From the NCBI RefSeq assembly GCF_019393635.1, contig NC_057862.1, positions 674,800,314-674,864,313 of the forward strand: DNA of 64,000 nt, read 5' to 3'. A program made the position numbers and the translations under genes. Below the pieces are notes generated by a model. That model saw nothing but the letters and a program-made list of their open reading frames with translations. It was not told the DNA's origin and searched no databases. Every line of letters begins with the position of its first letter. Positions within the stretch are counted from its first letter, which is position 1. Positions 19,461-30,959 of this stretch are shown piece after piece. Source of the stretch: Dromiciops gliroides. Taxonomy: Eukaryota; Chordata; Mammalia; Microbiotheria; Microbiotheriidae.

Positions 19461-21710
19461 ATTTTCAAAGAGACAGAATAGTAAAAAGAACACTGACCTT
19501 GTAGTTAGGAGAGAACTGGGTTCAGGTGTTGTCTCTAATCCTAGATTGTGAATGGGCAACTCCATCTTCCTGAGCCTCTGTACCCTCATCTACAGAGTAG
19601 TCATTATTTAAAATGTTTGCATCCGTCAACAAACGGGCTAAGAATTGTGGGAAGTAGTAGACTGTTAAAACCCAGAGGACCTCAGATTTCCTCTGAACAG
19701 CACAGTAAAGGTCTAAAAATGCAACCAGAACAATGACAGAGAAAACCAAAGAGAAGTAGCTATAAACTCCTTCATCCAGGCCAGAACCTTAGGAAGACTG
19801 TCAGAAGCCTGTAGAAGGTATCACTCATGAGCATCCAGGTCACACAACAGGAAACCAGGCCTGACTAGCACCCAAGCAACCCAGCCCATTGCTACCCAGC
19901 ATGTGGACAGCAGATGACCAAGACATGAGTGAGCCACCAGAGAAGAAAGAGCCGGTCAGTCAATCAGCAGTGCCAGGCACTGTGCTAAGAACTGAAAATA
20001 CAGAGAGACAACATGGAAACATAGACAGAGCAAGCTATGGACAGGATACACAGGAAATAATTAACAGAGGGAAGGTCCTGGCTTTAAGACAGGCTGGGGA
20101 GGCTTCTCATAAAAGGAGGGATTTTGGCTGGCACTTAAAGGAAGCCAAGGTCATTAGGGTTAGTGGAGGAGAAAGAGCATTCCAGGCATGAGGGACAGTC
20201 AGACAGAAGAGAGGGAGCGCCATGTTCATGAACAGCGTAGAGGCCCGTGTCACTGGAGAGTCTGGGCAGGGACTAAGAGGGAAGGAACTTGGGAAGGCAG
20301 GACTCCGGGGGCCGGTTAGGAAGGACTTTGAATGCCAAACAGAGGGTTCTGGATTTGATCCTGGAGGCACGAGGGAGCCTCCGGAGTTTACTGAATAGGG
20401 GGACGACACAGCTGGGTCTTCAGTTCAGGGAAATCATTTTGGTGGCTGAGTGGGGGATGACCTGGAGTGGGGAAAGACCCCACAGCAGGCTTTGGCAATA
20501 GTCTAGGTGTGCAGTGATGCAGGCCTGCACGTGGAGATGGGTACGACGTCAGAAGAGATGTTGCTGAGGGAAAACCTACTGACCTTGGCAACAACTTGTA
20601 TATGGGGGAGGGCGGTGAGAGATGGTGAGAAGTTCTTGATGATTCCTAGGTTGTGAGCCTGGGGCACTGGGAGGGTGGTGGTGCCCTCTAAAGTAATAAG
20701 GAAGGTAGGAGGCGGAGGGGTTTGGAGGAGAGAATTTAAGATGTCTACTAGACATTCAGTTTGAGATGTCTACAAGGCAGTTAGAGGTGCGAGATCAGAG
20801 CAGGAAAGGTAGATTTGAGAGTCATCAGCATCGAGGTTAATTAAATCCATGGGAGCTAATGAAATCACCAAATGAAGTAGTATAGAAGGAGAAGAGAAAA
20901 GGGCCTAGGACAGAACCCCAAGGGGCACCTGTGATGAATGTAGTCTGGGAGAGGATCAAGCAAAGGAGACAGAGAAGGAGCAGTCAGATAGGTAGGAAGA
21001 AAATCAGGAGGAAGTGATGCCTGGAAAACCTAGAGAAAAGAGAGTATCAAGGTTAGCATGGTCGGCCGTGTTAAAGGCCGTAGTGAGAAAAGGCAGGAGA
21101 TGAGGATGGAGAAAAGACCAGTGGATCTGACAGCTAAGAGAGATCACTAGTAACTCTAGAGAGAACAGGTTCAGTGGAATGACAAATAAGATTGGAAGCA
21201 GGATTGTAAAGGGTTAAGAGAGTGAGAGGAGAAACACGGAGGTACATATTGTGGTGACCAAGTGGAGGCCTTTTTGAGGAGTTTAGTTACACAGGACAGA
21301 AGAGATATAGAACGATAGCAGGAATGGGAGGGTCAAGTGAGGGTTTTGTCAGATGCCGTATTTTAGGAACAAGGGAATGTGCCACTAAACAGGGAGAGAT
21401 TGAAAATAAATGATGGCTTAGGGGTGACCGTAGGGGTAATTTCCCCCTGACAGCAGAGATGGAGTGGGGTCACTTGAACAGGTAGAGGGGTTAACCTTGG
21501 TAAGGATTAAGGCCAGTTCGTCATGTGAGACAGAGGTGAAGGAGGAGATAAAGAAAGCACCTGAGTGATAGGAGATAAGGAAGAAGAGAGAAGGGGTTCA
21601 TGGTAAATGGCATTAATTTTTTCTGTATATGAGACAAAGTTCTTAGCTGAGATTTTGGGGGTAGGGGAAGCCATGGGAGGCCTGAGGAAGGATTAAAAAA
21701 GTTTGGAAGA

Positions 21711-21860
21711 GGGAAGCTAGGTGGCGCAGTGGCTAGAGCACCGGCCCTGGAGTCAGGAGGACCTGAGTTCAAATCCGGCCTCAGACACTCAACACTAGCT
21801 GTGTGACCTTGGGCAAGTCACTTAGCCCTCATTGCCACCCTACCAAAAAAAAAAAAAAAG
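21711..21860 (+). mobile_element. SINE inside L2
   Basis: A full-length SINE with gagtcagg, a small deletion before 'ctagctgtgtgaccttgg', and an A15-type tail. TSD GTTTGGAAGA at 21,701-21,710 and 21,861-21,870. Confidence 0.9.
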
Positions 21861-22108
21861 GTTTGGAAGAATTTCTATGGAGAATGGGAGAGAGAGTTCA
21901 TAAGGGAGGTATAATAGGATTGCCTAGCAGCACTGAGGATCCAGTTGAGGTTGTGTAACATAAATCTGTTGTGGACTCAGTTAAGACAGTTGCATGATTT
22001 TCTCCGTCTTTGTTCAGCAGCACATATTTGGGTGTGAAGGTAATGAAGGTGGGAGTGATCCAAGGCTGTGTAGGGGCTAAATTTAATATGGGGAGAGTTC
22101 ATTGGGTG

Positions 22109-22797
22109 GCTCGCCGTAATATTGGGGTTCAGAAAATAATGAGGGACCTCTAGGTCCTAAGCTTCCTCCCCTCCGAACTGCCTTTTTTTAGATATTTCTC
22201 CCAGGTCAATAAGAAAGGAGTTTAACAGCCTCTTTTCCACAAACAAATCAGGTTTTATTTAATGGGAATAAAATACACAGCAAAGGTAAAATTAATAAAG
22301 TCAAGGACAAGGGACTAGGGAAAAAGGAAAATGGATAATCTCCCTGGCTCTAGCAAGGGCTGTCTCAAACCCAACTCGCTTTCAGCTCAGCTAATTCAGA
22401 GGGCTGAATTTAACTCACCACCGGGGGTCCGTAATTTCTATGGGGGTCAGCAGCCAGAGTCTAGTCTGCTCCGAATGCTCCTCCAAGGCCAGAGAGACCA
22501 AGAGTGCCCCACTTCCTATTGGGGTCCCCTTTTCTACCTTTTCCCCCTCCCCCAAAGGGGGGTCCTTCAAGTTGTGTAGCTGAGACTGGCTCCCTGCTGA
22601 TGACGCCGTCCAGCCTCTGAGGACACTCCTTCTCAGGGTTGGCCGAGTTAGACTGGGTCTGACAGGGTGGGCCAGATGTGGCTCAAATCTAATCATCTTT
22701 AAGCGGGTACTTAGTAGTTCCTCATTCACACCCAATTCAAACACTACCAAGTCAGTCAAGTTGGACCCCAGGCATCTGCCAAATTCCATTATTTTAC
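22109..22797 (-). mobile_element. Antisense LTR inside L2
   Basis: A block unrelated to L2 sits between two L2 segments. Read on the minus strand it has an LTR layout: a GC-moderate U3, then AATAAA (22,254-22,259 on the + strand as TTTATT), then a short R/U5. The ends are assigned where L2 stops, near 'tgggtggctcgcc' and 'cattattttacca'. I could not find a convincing 4-6 bp duplication, so the ends are approximate. No retroviral gene is present. Confidence 0.55.
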
Positions 22798-23719
22798 CAG
22801 AGCTGAGAGTTGGCAGTGAGAGAAAAGGGGTAGGCTTTCAAGAGAGGAAGACAGTGTAGAGTTGAATTTGTTCACCCAAGGGTCAGGATGGGGAGAAGAG
22901 GAGAGAATGGCTAGTGCAGGGTAGATGGTCTGGGAAGAAACTGAGGCATGTAGGGATTGGAGGTCAAGATGTGGAGAAAGAGTAGGGTTTTGTAAGAGAA
23001 AGTGAGGGGGGAAGTAAAAAGCCAATAGATTATGGTCAGATGGGGGATCTCAGAATCCTTGAAAATAGAGGTGGTAGATTTGTGGGTGATTGCAAGATCA
23101 GAGGTGTGACCGTCTTTGTATGTGGCTGTGGTGGGGTGGAGGAGTAGGAGTGCTTAGGGTATTTCAGGGAGAGTCAACATGTATGCTAAAATCCTGTAGT
23201 TTAAGGGCAGCAGTTAAAGAAGAGAGAAATTATGAGCCAGGTATCTAACTTATTGAGGAAAGGAAGTGACTTGGGGGTTCTGTAGATAATAGCTACCAGG
23301 ATTTTGATTGGGTGGTAGATATAAATAGCATGAACCTCAAAGGAAGAAAGGTTACTAAGTGTTGGAGGCAGGGGGAGAATTCTAAATTAGGGTTGGGGTT
23401 AGGGTTAACCCTAGGGTGGAAATGGAGAATGGGGAAGAGGGTTTGGATGGTGATCTACAACAGAACACCTGGGAAATAAAGCATCTGAGGTCTTGCAAGA
23501 GGCCTGCTACCCGCACCATTGACATTTTGTTGAGGTATATCAGAGTTACAGCCCAGGACAGAATCCACTTTGGGTTTGGGGCTATTCAAAAAGGAGATAG
23601 AAAAGAGGTCAAAGTCAAAGCCCAAGTTGAGGCATGGGGAGGGGGACACTGAGCCAAATCCTAGTATCCATCCAGAAGGCAGCATCTAGTCTTACCCAAA
23701 GGATCTAGGATTAAGTAAA

Positions 23720-24740
23720 GCCCTTAGCATGTACCGTCCAGGAATATGAAAGAGAGCAGCATCTGACCCTCAAACAAAGCTCCAATCCAGAAACTCAGGC
23801 TAAGTGAACAGAAGAAAATGTCCAACTAAATGAAGAATACCTTGGACTGAGAGAAGTTCAAGAGGTAAATCTAGAAGAAAATGTAACTCCATAGCCATCC
23901 CAAAGAGAGCCTAGGGAAAAGAACATTCTGTACCCAGGGACGACAAGAGAACCTGGAAGAAATGAAATAGGAGATCTGAAATGTCATGTTAGAGGAAATG
24001 ACAGCTAGGGAGGAAAGAGTGACAAGCATAATGGATAGCTTAGAACACGTAGTGATAAGTTTTACCCAAGAATTGAACTCTTTAAAAATTAGAATAGACA
24101 ACACAGAAAGTAATGACTCCGTAAGATGACCAGAAACAGTAGCATTTTTTAACTGGAAAAGCAAAAGAAAATGTAAAGCATCTTACTCTTAAAAACAACT
24201 GATCTAGAAAACAGGTTAAGGAAAGACAATCTAAGAATTACTAGACTACCTGCCAATCATGACCCCAGTCCCCCCTCCCCCCACACACACACAAGAAAAC
24301 AACTTTGGATACCGTATTTTAAGAAATTATGAATAAAAACTTCCCATATCTATTAGAACCACAAGGCAAAGTGAAAATAGGAAGAATCTACCAGTCTCTT
24401 CTTGAAAGAAACCCCCAGGACTATCATAGCCAAAATCTGGAGCTTTCAAGTCAAAGACAAAGTAATAGTAAAGACAGACAAAAATAGGAGAGCTTGCACT
24501 ATGAAAGAGAAGGGGTTACAGCCAAGAGCAAGTGAGTATATTCATAGAGGAGGGAAAATACATCTTAATGAAATTCAGAGAGGATTTTGATGATGAAAAT
24601 GCCAGAACTGAATAAAAGCTATGAAATGCAAATTTAGGAGTCAAGAGTAAGGTAAAGATATTTGATTAATTGAAAGACACTACATGATAATGAATTGTTT
24701 ATATTCCAAAAAAGATTAGAAGAAACAAATGTCCTCTCAG
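23720..24740 (+). mobile_element. L1 5'/ORF1-like block (degenerate)
   Basis: An A-rich, purine-biased + strand has the word order of a mammalian L1 ORF1: a Glu/Lys-rich coiled-coil-like part (about 23,980-24,090), then 'gatctagaaaacaggttaag', 'gacaatctaagaattactag', 'ctacctgccaatcatgacc', 'aggactatcatagccaaaat' (the RNA-binding part). Frames are broken by many stops. Family assignment is by pattern only. Confidence 0.5.
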
Positions 24741-24754
24741 AACCTAGAAGGCAA

Positions 24755-25090
24755 AAATGAAACTGTCCCTGCCCTCAAAGTGCTTGCATTCTGTTGAGAG
24801 GGACACGAACATATATAAGAAATATATACAAAATAAGCATATAGAGTGACTTAGGATGGTGAGAGGGCAGCAGTAGCAGAGGAGTTCATGGCAGGGTTCA
24901 TGTATAAACCATCTTGAGCTGAATTTTGAAGGAAAAAAAGGGATTCTGTTAGGCAACAGGGAAGGGATAGCCATTGCAAAGACAAAGATGGAAAATGAAG
25001 ACTAGCAGGAAGACCAGCTTACCAGTAGAGTAGAATACTGAAAAGGGTACCGGGACCAGGTTATGAAGGGCTTAGAATGACAAACAGATT
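24755..25090 (-). mobile_element. L2 3' region (antisense)
   Basis: The reverse complement of L2: 'ctgccctcaaagtgcttgca', 'gagctgaattttgaaggaaa', 'accaggttatgaagggctta'. It appears to continue at 25,590 after about 500 bases of other sequence. Confidence 0.7.
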
Positions 25091-25589
25091 GATTGAATGA
25101 TAAACAATATTGTCATAGAATCTTGGAGTTGAGGAGGTACTTCGTAGATCATCTATTGAAATCCGCTACCATATGCAGGATTTGGAAATAAGGTCCCTTC
25201 GCCTATCTGGAAAGCTGTCATTTAGTGTCTGCCTGAATACTCAGTGAATGAACCCGATACTAGGTAGATGGCATCGTCATCAATGTCACCATTCTCCTCT
25301 TCCTCACCCCCCCCAAACACAACCACCATCGTCATGCTGTCCCTGGAGCTGTCCTGCAGGTTTTTCAGGGATTCTAGAGAAGATGAGCTTGCCTCTCAAT
25401 ACTTTTATTCACTATAAAAAACAACATATCTACCTGAGCGATAGCCTGCTGAATACCAACCACAGAGGATTAGGAAGAAGACAATCCCCAAGCCTTCTAT
25501 CTGAACTTCATCAAATACAAGATGGGAAAATTGGAAATAACAGTAAACAAACTGACATCGATCTGGTACTTTTTAGAAAATGACAGGCA
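25091..25589. other. Insert between two L2 parts, origin unclear
   Basis: About 25,110-25,240 resembles an old dispersed element ('tcatagaatcttggagttga', 'cagatcatctattgaaatcc'-type wording). About 25,250-25,580 is not recognised. No TSD was found. Confidence 0.4.
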
Positions 25590-26460
25590 GACATTTGGTC
25601 CTGGTGGCAATACAGAGATGTTGGAGTGTATCGAGTAGAGGAGTGCTTTAGGAAAATCACCTTGGCAGTTGAGAACAGATTGGAGAGGGGAGAGACTAGA
25701 ATCAGGAAGCATAAACAGTTGGAAGGGCCTGAACGAGGGTGGCGACGTGAGGAGAGACGAGATGTCAGAGTCAAAAGATTTTGTGGAGGTAGAAGTGACA
25801 AGATTTGGCAACTGATTGGCTGGATGGAACGAGGGACAGGAGGGAGTCAGAGAATTGGTGTCCATAGGTGACTGGAAGGATGGTAGTAGCCTCACAGAAA
25901 TGGGAAAGTTTAGAAGAAGGAGGGCTTGGGGGAAAGGACAAGTTCTGTTTTGAATTGAGATGCTAATAGGACATCCAACTTGAAATGTCCAGCAGGCAGT
26001 TGGAGATAGGGAAAGAGACTAGGGCTGAACATAGAGATCTGAGAGTCATCAGTATAGAAATGGTCACTAAACCCCACTGAGAGAATATAGGAAAGAAGGG
26101 AGGAAGACTCAGAACAGAGCCTTGTGAGATGCACTCGTAGTGATAGGGTGGGCTGTGCATGAAGAACTGGCAAAAGAAGCAGGAATAAACAGATAGGAGG
26201 AAATCAAGAGAGAGAAGTGTCTAGATAATCCTGAGAAGACAGAACCTCCGGGTGGAGATGGTCAAGAATCAAGTGTGGCAGAGAGGGTTGAGAGAAAGCC
26301 GTCAGATGTGGCATGTAAGAGATCATGGGTCACATTGGAGAGAGCAGGTGCAGTCAAGTGATAAGGTCAGGAGCCAGATGGCAAAGGGCTACAAGTTATG
26401 GAGACAAGAGAAAATGGACACAGTGAACTCATAAAGAGTTATTTCTATGCCTTGTAAAGG
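25590..26460 (-). mobile_element. L2 RT region (antisense)
   Basis: Antisense L2 continues from the 3' region into RT. On the minus strand 26,045-26,056 encodes Tyr-Thr-Asp-Asp followed by Ser-Gln-Ile, an almost normal RT catalytic box. 'gacatccaacttgaaatgtc' and 'gagagtcatcagtatagaaa' are typical L2 words. Stops are frequent. Confidence 0.75.
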
Positions 26461-26689
26461 GAGGAAGCATATCATAGGGGAGCTGCAACAGGTAAAAGTG
26501 GTTAGTGAGAAGGATGGGGAGACTTACCTGTCTGTGATCCGCCAGGAAGGAACCAGCAGATTAAGAGAGAGACTTGTGAGGGCCAAAATTTGATATTCCT
26601 GCAGTTGTACCTTTGCTCACCCTATATTTATTAAAGCTAGAATTGGATTCTCTCCTTCTTATAATCTGTTTGCTTCCTTCCCAACTCAG

Positions 26690-26930
26690 CTACCACCTCC
26701 CTCATGAGCCCTTCCCTGATCAGTTACAGGTATTCCCATCAGACTTCTAATAGTGGCTTGTTCTGTGCATTTTATATATCGTCTTTTATCCCTCATTTAG
26801 GCTCCCTGAGGGCACGGACCAGGTCTTTTCTAAACGTTCTACTTTATCTAAACTTTGTCTTTTCCATCTTCTAGAAGAGTATCCTACACACAGTGGGCAT
26901 TTACTATTAGTTGAATGAAAGTGACAGTAA
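26690..26930 (+). mobile_element. L2 3' end (sense)
   Basis: An L2 terminus: 'catgagcccttccctgatca', 'ggctccctgagggcacggac', 'cctacacacagtgggcattt'. Confidence 0.75.
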
Positions 26931-26939
26931 GTGCTATAG

Positions 26940-28900
26940 AAATTCAGAGGAAAGAGAGAGACTCAAAAAAGGCCAAAAACACCCCTAAAGCAATAAAGAG
27001 ATATAGCCAAAGGAAGTTTGTAACTTTTAATATGTTTTATACTATTTTGGCATGGATTTTTAAGTGTCATTTATAATAGGTTTCATTAATATTAATGATA
27101 AATTAGTCTCTCATAACAGTCATTTAAACAATAAAAGAAAATATTTCCTTTGTTGCTGTTTCTTTTTCCCTATTTAGATAGGTAACTGGAACTACCGAAC
27201 AACAAAGTACCTCCCCAGGGAGCTGAAGGGCTCAGATATCAGAGTGTCAGGTTGGGTAAATTTAGGGTTCTAAAAAAATACCAGATAGCTTTGAAGGGAT
27301 TGTATGCACTCCAACTAGTCCAGTCCATTGAGAGCCAGCTGGCTGCAACCTGTCTACTGTGGGGGTAGGAACCCAGAGTGCAGGCAGCCACTTTACTCTG
27401 TGCCAGCTGGCCCAGGAGAATTGGGTTGGCAACCTTCATTTCAGCTGGCTACTCTTAGGGAAGCTAGTCTTGGCTTTCCATCTGCCCTAGGGATAACCTA
27501 GAACTATATAGAGTAGTCAGTCCATGGCCTCATCTCTGGGGAGCCAGACCAAGCCACTTTTTAGTAGTTTTACAAGTATTCCTCACTTCTAAACAATAGG
27601 ATTGCTCTTGACATGGTTAATGGAAATGGAGTACTAAAGGAAGTCATTATTTGAAAGAATGCTGTATTTTAATACTTTTGAATTATTGAGTCTCGCTTTA
27701 ACATTTTGAAAGTTCCGATTGTCATAGATCAAGTCTTCCTAAAGTGTGATTCAAACTGGTCTTCTGAAGAAATAGTCATTTGGATCAGTAATGCACAGTA
27801 AATCTGATCATCAAGCATTAAGCTTGCTTTTTACATAGACCCCTCTGGAGGGTTGGTTGTGTTTGAAAACTGGTCTCACACTTTGTTCCTGATGTGTTCT
27901 TAACTTAGCAAATACTCCTGTCCATTAGAGCGCCTTCCTTTCCATCAGTAAACTCACTTCTGTGTTAATTTTGGAATGGGAACAAAAGCAATGTGAATAT
28001 GGTACTTCCCATGGGATGACTTTTCAGTTTATTTGATAATGAATAGATTGTATTCTTAAGATCAGTCACCTCATTACATCCATTAAGATCCTGGAATTGT
28101 CTCTTTCCTTACCAAACTTCACTTATACCCAGTGCTCATGTCAGATATAGGAGGAAACGGAAAAGTACCGAACAGATGCAATCCCTTATCTGAAATTGAA
28201 GAATTTGAAAATATGGAAGTGATTTTTACCTTGAAGTAGAGTCTAGGTATCTGATCCCAATATGTTTTGTCTCCAACAGAAAAGGAAAAACAATTGGCAG
28301 GCCATGTGAAACCCAGGCTTGAGCAAATGCCATTTATGGGAAGGGATGGGGGAAGGAAACTAAAGAAGGGCCAGACATTCATTTTCTTTCTGTCACTGGA
28401 AAATAGATTTTACAAAGAAACATGGCATAAAGGCAAGTAAGTACTTTACCATTACCAATTGAAACGAAGCCAGTTTAGCTACAGCTTTATCTCTCCAAAT
28501 GAGACAAAGAAAAGTTATGGTAAGGAAGAAAAGAGCAGCCGTTAGGATAGATGTGTGCGTGTGGGCTGCCACCAGGTGTGGTCTACAGCTGGAAACAGTC
28601 CTGTTTAATATTTCCTGAGTACATACATCATTGCTCACCCAGATGTTTGTAGCTCTCTATTGCTATAGGAGTTGTAGAGGTCTTCGTAGAGAATAACTGC
28701 AGGAGGAGCAGCCCTTGTCTTCAGGACCCCCTCCTCAACCCCTTCTGAAAACTATTCCCAAGTGCCTGACCCCTTCCTTACTGTAGTAATACGATGGGCC
28801 GTGGTTAAAAAAGCAATGGCTAGATTGTGACCAGAAAGAAGACAGCCTTAGTAATAATTCTTGGTTCTGTACCTGCCTCACCCCCCTCCCCCTACCTTTA
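26940..28900. other. Single-copy intronic stretch
   Basis: No repeat of any size is recognised, so this is a place where host sequence is undisturbed. It includes the weak exon candidate at 27,178-27,255. Nothing else gene-like is seen. Confidence 0.5.
27178..27255 (+). other. Weak internal exon candidate
   Basis: A strong acceptor-like tract (tttcctttgttgctgtttct followed by ttttccctatttag) ends at 27,177. A donor-like TTGG/GTAAAT lies 78 bases on. The frame beginning IleGlyAsnTrpAsnTyr is open for all 26 codons, in phase. I do not recognise the peptide, and a 78-base open stretch is easily met by chance. Confidence 0.2.
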
Positions 28901-28914
28901 AAAATGTAATTAAG

Positions 28915-29055
28915 GAGGGCAGCTAGGTGGCGCAGTGGATAGAGCACTGGCCTTGGAGTCGGGAGTACCTGAGTTCAAATCCAGCCTCAGACACTTAACA
29001 CTTACTAGCTGTGTGACCCTGGGCAAGTCACTTAACCCCCATAGCCCCCCCCCCC
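28915..29055 (+). mobile_element. SINE with perfect 14-bp TSD
   Basis: A full-length SINE of the gagtcgggag/cacttaacacttac subtype with a C13 run replacing most of its tail. TSD AAAATGTAATTAAG at 28,901-28,914 and 29,056-29,069. Confidence 0.95.
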
Positions 29056-29264
29056 AAAATGTAATTAAGCACTTTATTTGACTGCCACTGGAATCAGGCT
29101 CAACTAAACACCAGGTTAAAATAAGGGTGTCTATCCACATAAACACTCTTAGAAATAAATCAGGGATTCTTTAATGCCAAACTACTATTCTTTGATTTTT
29201 CTTGGTAAGAAAGAGTTAAATTTTTTTTTGATATAATTTAAATTTCCCAATTCTATTTCTGTAG

Positions 29265-29970
29265 ATGGCATCACCATCTTCCCAATGGCTTGGCTTTAAA
29301 GCTTCAGAGTTATTTATGACTTTTCCTTCTCCTCCCACAACCAATCACATTTGCCAAGTCTTGTCTCTTATTCTTCTGAATTATCCCTCCTAGCCAATCC
29401 CCTACTAACTCATAGTGCCACCATCCTATTTCAGCCTCACATCACCCTTCACCTAAACTATATTCATACAGACCTAAATGGGCTCCCTGCCTCTTCTTTC
29501 TTCCCCTTTCAACAGCTATAAAATAATCTTCCTAGGTTTCACCAGGGCCCCTCAATTAATCAGAAATTTTCAATAGCTCTTCGTTGTCCAGAGGATTAAA
29601 TACAAACTCCTTAGCTTAGCATTTAAGTCCTTCTAAAATCTGGTTGCAAACCCCACCCTTTACCTTCGTTATTTTATTCACCTCATTTTTATATTTCATT
29701 CCAGCCACAGTGGGAAATGCATGTGAAAATGGTCGCCATTTTCATCTTTCACTTTCTCCTTTAAGACTCAGCTTGGAGGCCACTTTGCACTACTCTCTCC
29801 TTGCTCAGATTTTCTTTCAGTGCTTTTGTTTTGATCTCTCCTTTGCCTCTTTATTGATCTGTGTGTTACCCTGTCCCAGCCCCAACCCTGAATTATAAAC
29901 TACTTGAGGAAAGAGCCTCTAGTTTTTTTTCTTCTTAGTATCCGAGTACCTGGCACAGAGGGATAGATTT
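29265..29970 (+). mobile_element. L2 LINE 3' portion (sense)
   Basis: Sense L2: 'tttgccaagtcttgtctctt', 'gattaaatacaaactcctta', 'ctttaagactcagcttggag', ending 'tatccgagtacctggcacag'. Diverged, non-coding. Confidence 0.75.
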
Positions 29971-30110
29971 CCTTGGTGCAGAGAACTGATGTGTGGTTGG
30001 CACATTCTCAGCAGTTTATGTCTCAGAAATGGGACTTGAACCCAGGTCTTTCTGGTTTTTAGGCTGGCTGTGAGTCTACTCTACCACGGTGCCTTACCAC
30101 AGGTACTGAA
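29971..30110 (-). repeat. MIR-like fragment
   Basis: A worn CORE-SINE piece: 'gggacttgaacccaggtctt' and 'ctactctaccacggtgcc'. Confidence 0.5.
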
Positions 30111-30646
30111 GAGCCACTAGAATTTGAAAGTATTCCATAGTGGGGTTGGAAATGGGACCCTGGAATATAAATATGGCTGCTTCCTTTAGGCGGTGCTTTT
30201 AATGAAATACAGCCTTTGCATACCTCTGCATTGTGCATGCTGCTTCCTAAAGGTTGCTTTGTAATGCTTCCAAAGAGAGAGGATGAAGGAAGCACTGATT
30301 TCTTAAGAGACATGTATTCGGATCTTTGTAGAAAAGAAACCCTCTGGATTCAATGCAGGTCACAGCTGCAGCTTCCTTTTTCCCTGTGTCTCATTTTTCT
30401 CGCTGTGAATTTATTGTCATCACCATTTGGAGTTCCAGAACAGTACAGAAATATTGTAGTTGGGGGAATGAGGGGGGGAAGGTATAAAACCAGTTCCCTA
30501 TAGAAAGCATAACTGAAAATATAGTCTTCAAAATTATATTTGTTCTCTGTGGTAGATCTATTATTAAATTATTTTTAAAAGAAAACCGTATTAATTGTTT
30601 AAATATTTGACCATATAATGTAAAGGTTTTTTTTTTTTGAAATTAT
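30111..30646. other. Single-copy stretch
   Basis: No recognisable gene, RNA or repeat other than a T-rich run at about 30,627-30,639. Confidence 0.5.
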
Positions 30647-30795
30647 GGGAGCAGCTAGGTGGCACCAGCCCTGGATTCAGGAGGACCTGAGTTCAAATCC
30701 AGCCTCAGACACTTGACACTAGCTGTGTAACCCTGGGCTTAACCCTCATTGTACCACAAAAAAATTAATTAATTAAAATAAAAATTAAATTAAAA
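30647..30795 (+). mobile_element. SINE with internal deletion
   Basis: A SINE of the ggattcagg subtype. It has lost the segment between 'gctaggtggca' and 'ccagccctgg' (about 15 bases, A-box side) and part of 'caagtcacttaac'. The tail is AATT-rich. Confidence 0.85.
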
Positions 30796-30959
30796 TGAAG
30801 TTACTAGGCCCAGAGAAAGTCTCTTCACTTCATCATAGGACCAGGCAACCCTCTGAGACTAGAAATTGAGAAATCAGGGGGATTGGCATTGGCTAGGGTC
30901 TTTTCCCTACACCAATGAAATCTAAAGTCAGATTGACTCTTCTGTCTCCACCTCCCCCA

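Larger units (their letters stand above)
19960..23700 (-). mobile_element. Long antisense L2 LINE, interrupted by SINE and LTR
   Basis: This is the most complete L2 in the window, on the minus strand. From its 3' end ('gtcagtcaatcagcagtgcc') it runs through the 3' region ('cttgggaaggcaggactccg') and the RT palm. At 20,821-20,832 the minus strand encodes Asp-Ala-Asp-Asp within ...AspAspSerGlnIleTyr, so the usual Tyr of YADD is Asp. Endonuclease-region words continue to about 23,700 ('gaatccttgaaaatagaggt', 'attttgattgggtggtagat'). A SINE (21,711) and an antisense LTR (about 22,109) interrupt it. Many stops; not functional. Confidence 0.8.

Noticed and set aside
23387-23416. Telomere-like words (TTAGGG, TTGGGG, TTAGGG, then TTAACCCTAGGG)
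   Set aside because: Only about three units, with a short inverted part, within an antisense L2. Too short for an interstitial telomere or a fusion scar.
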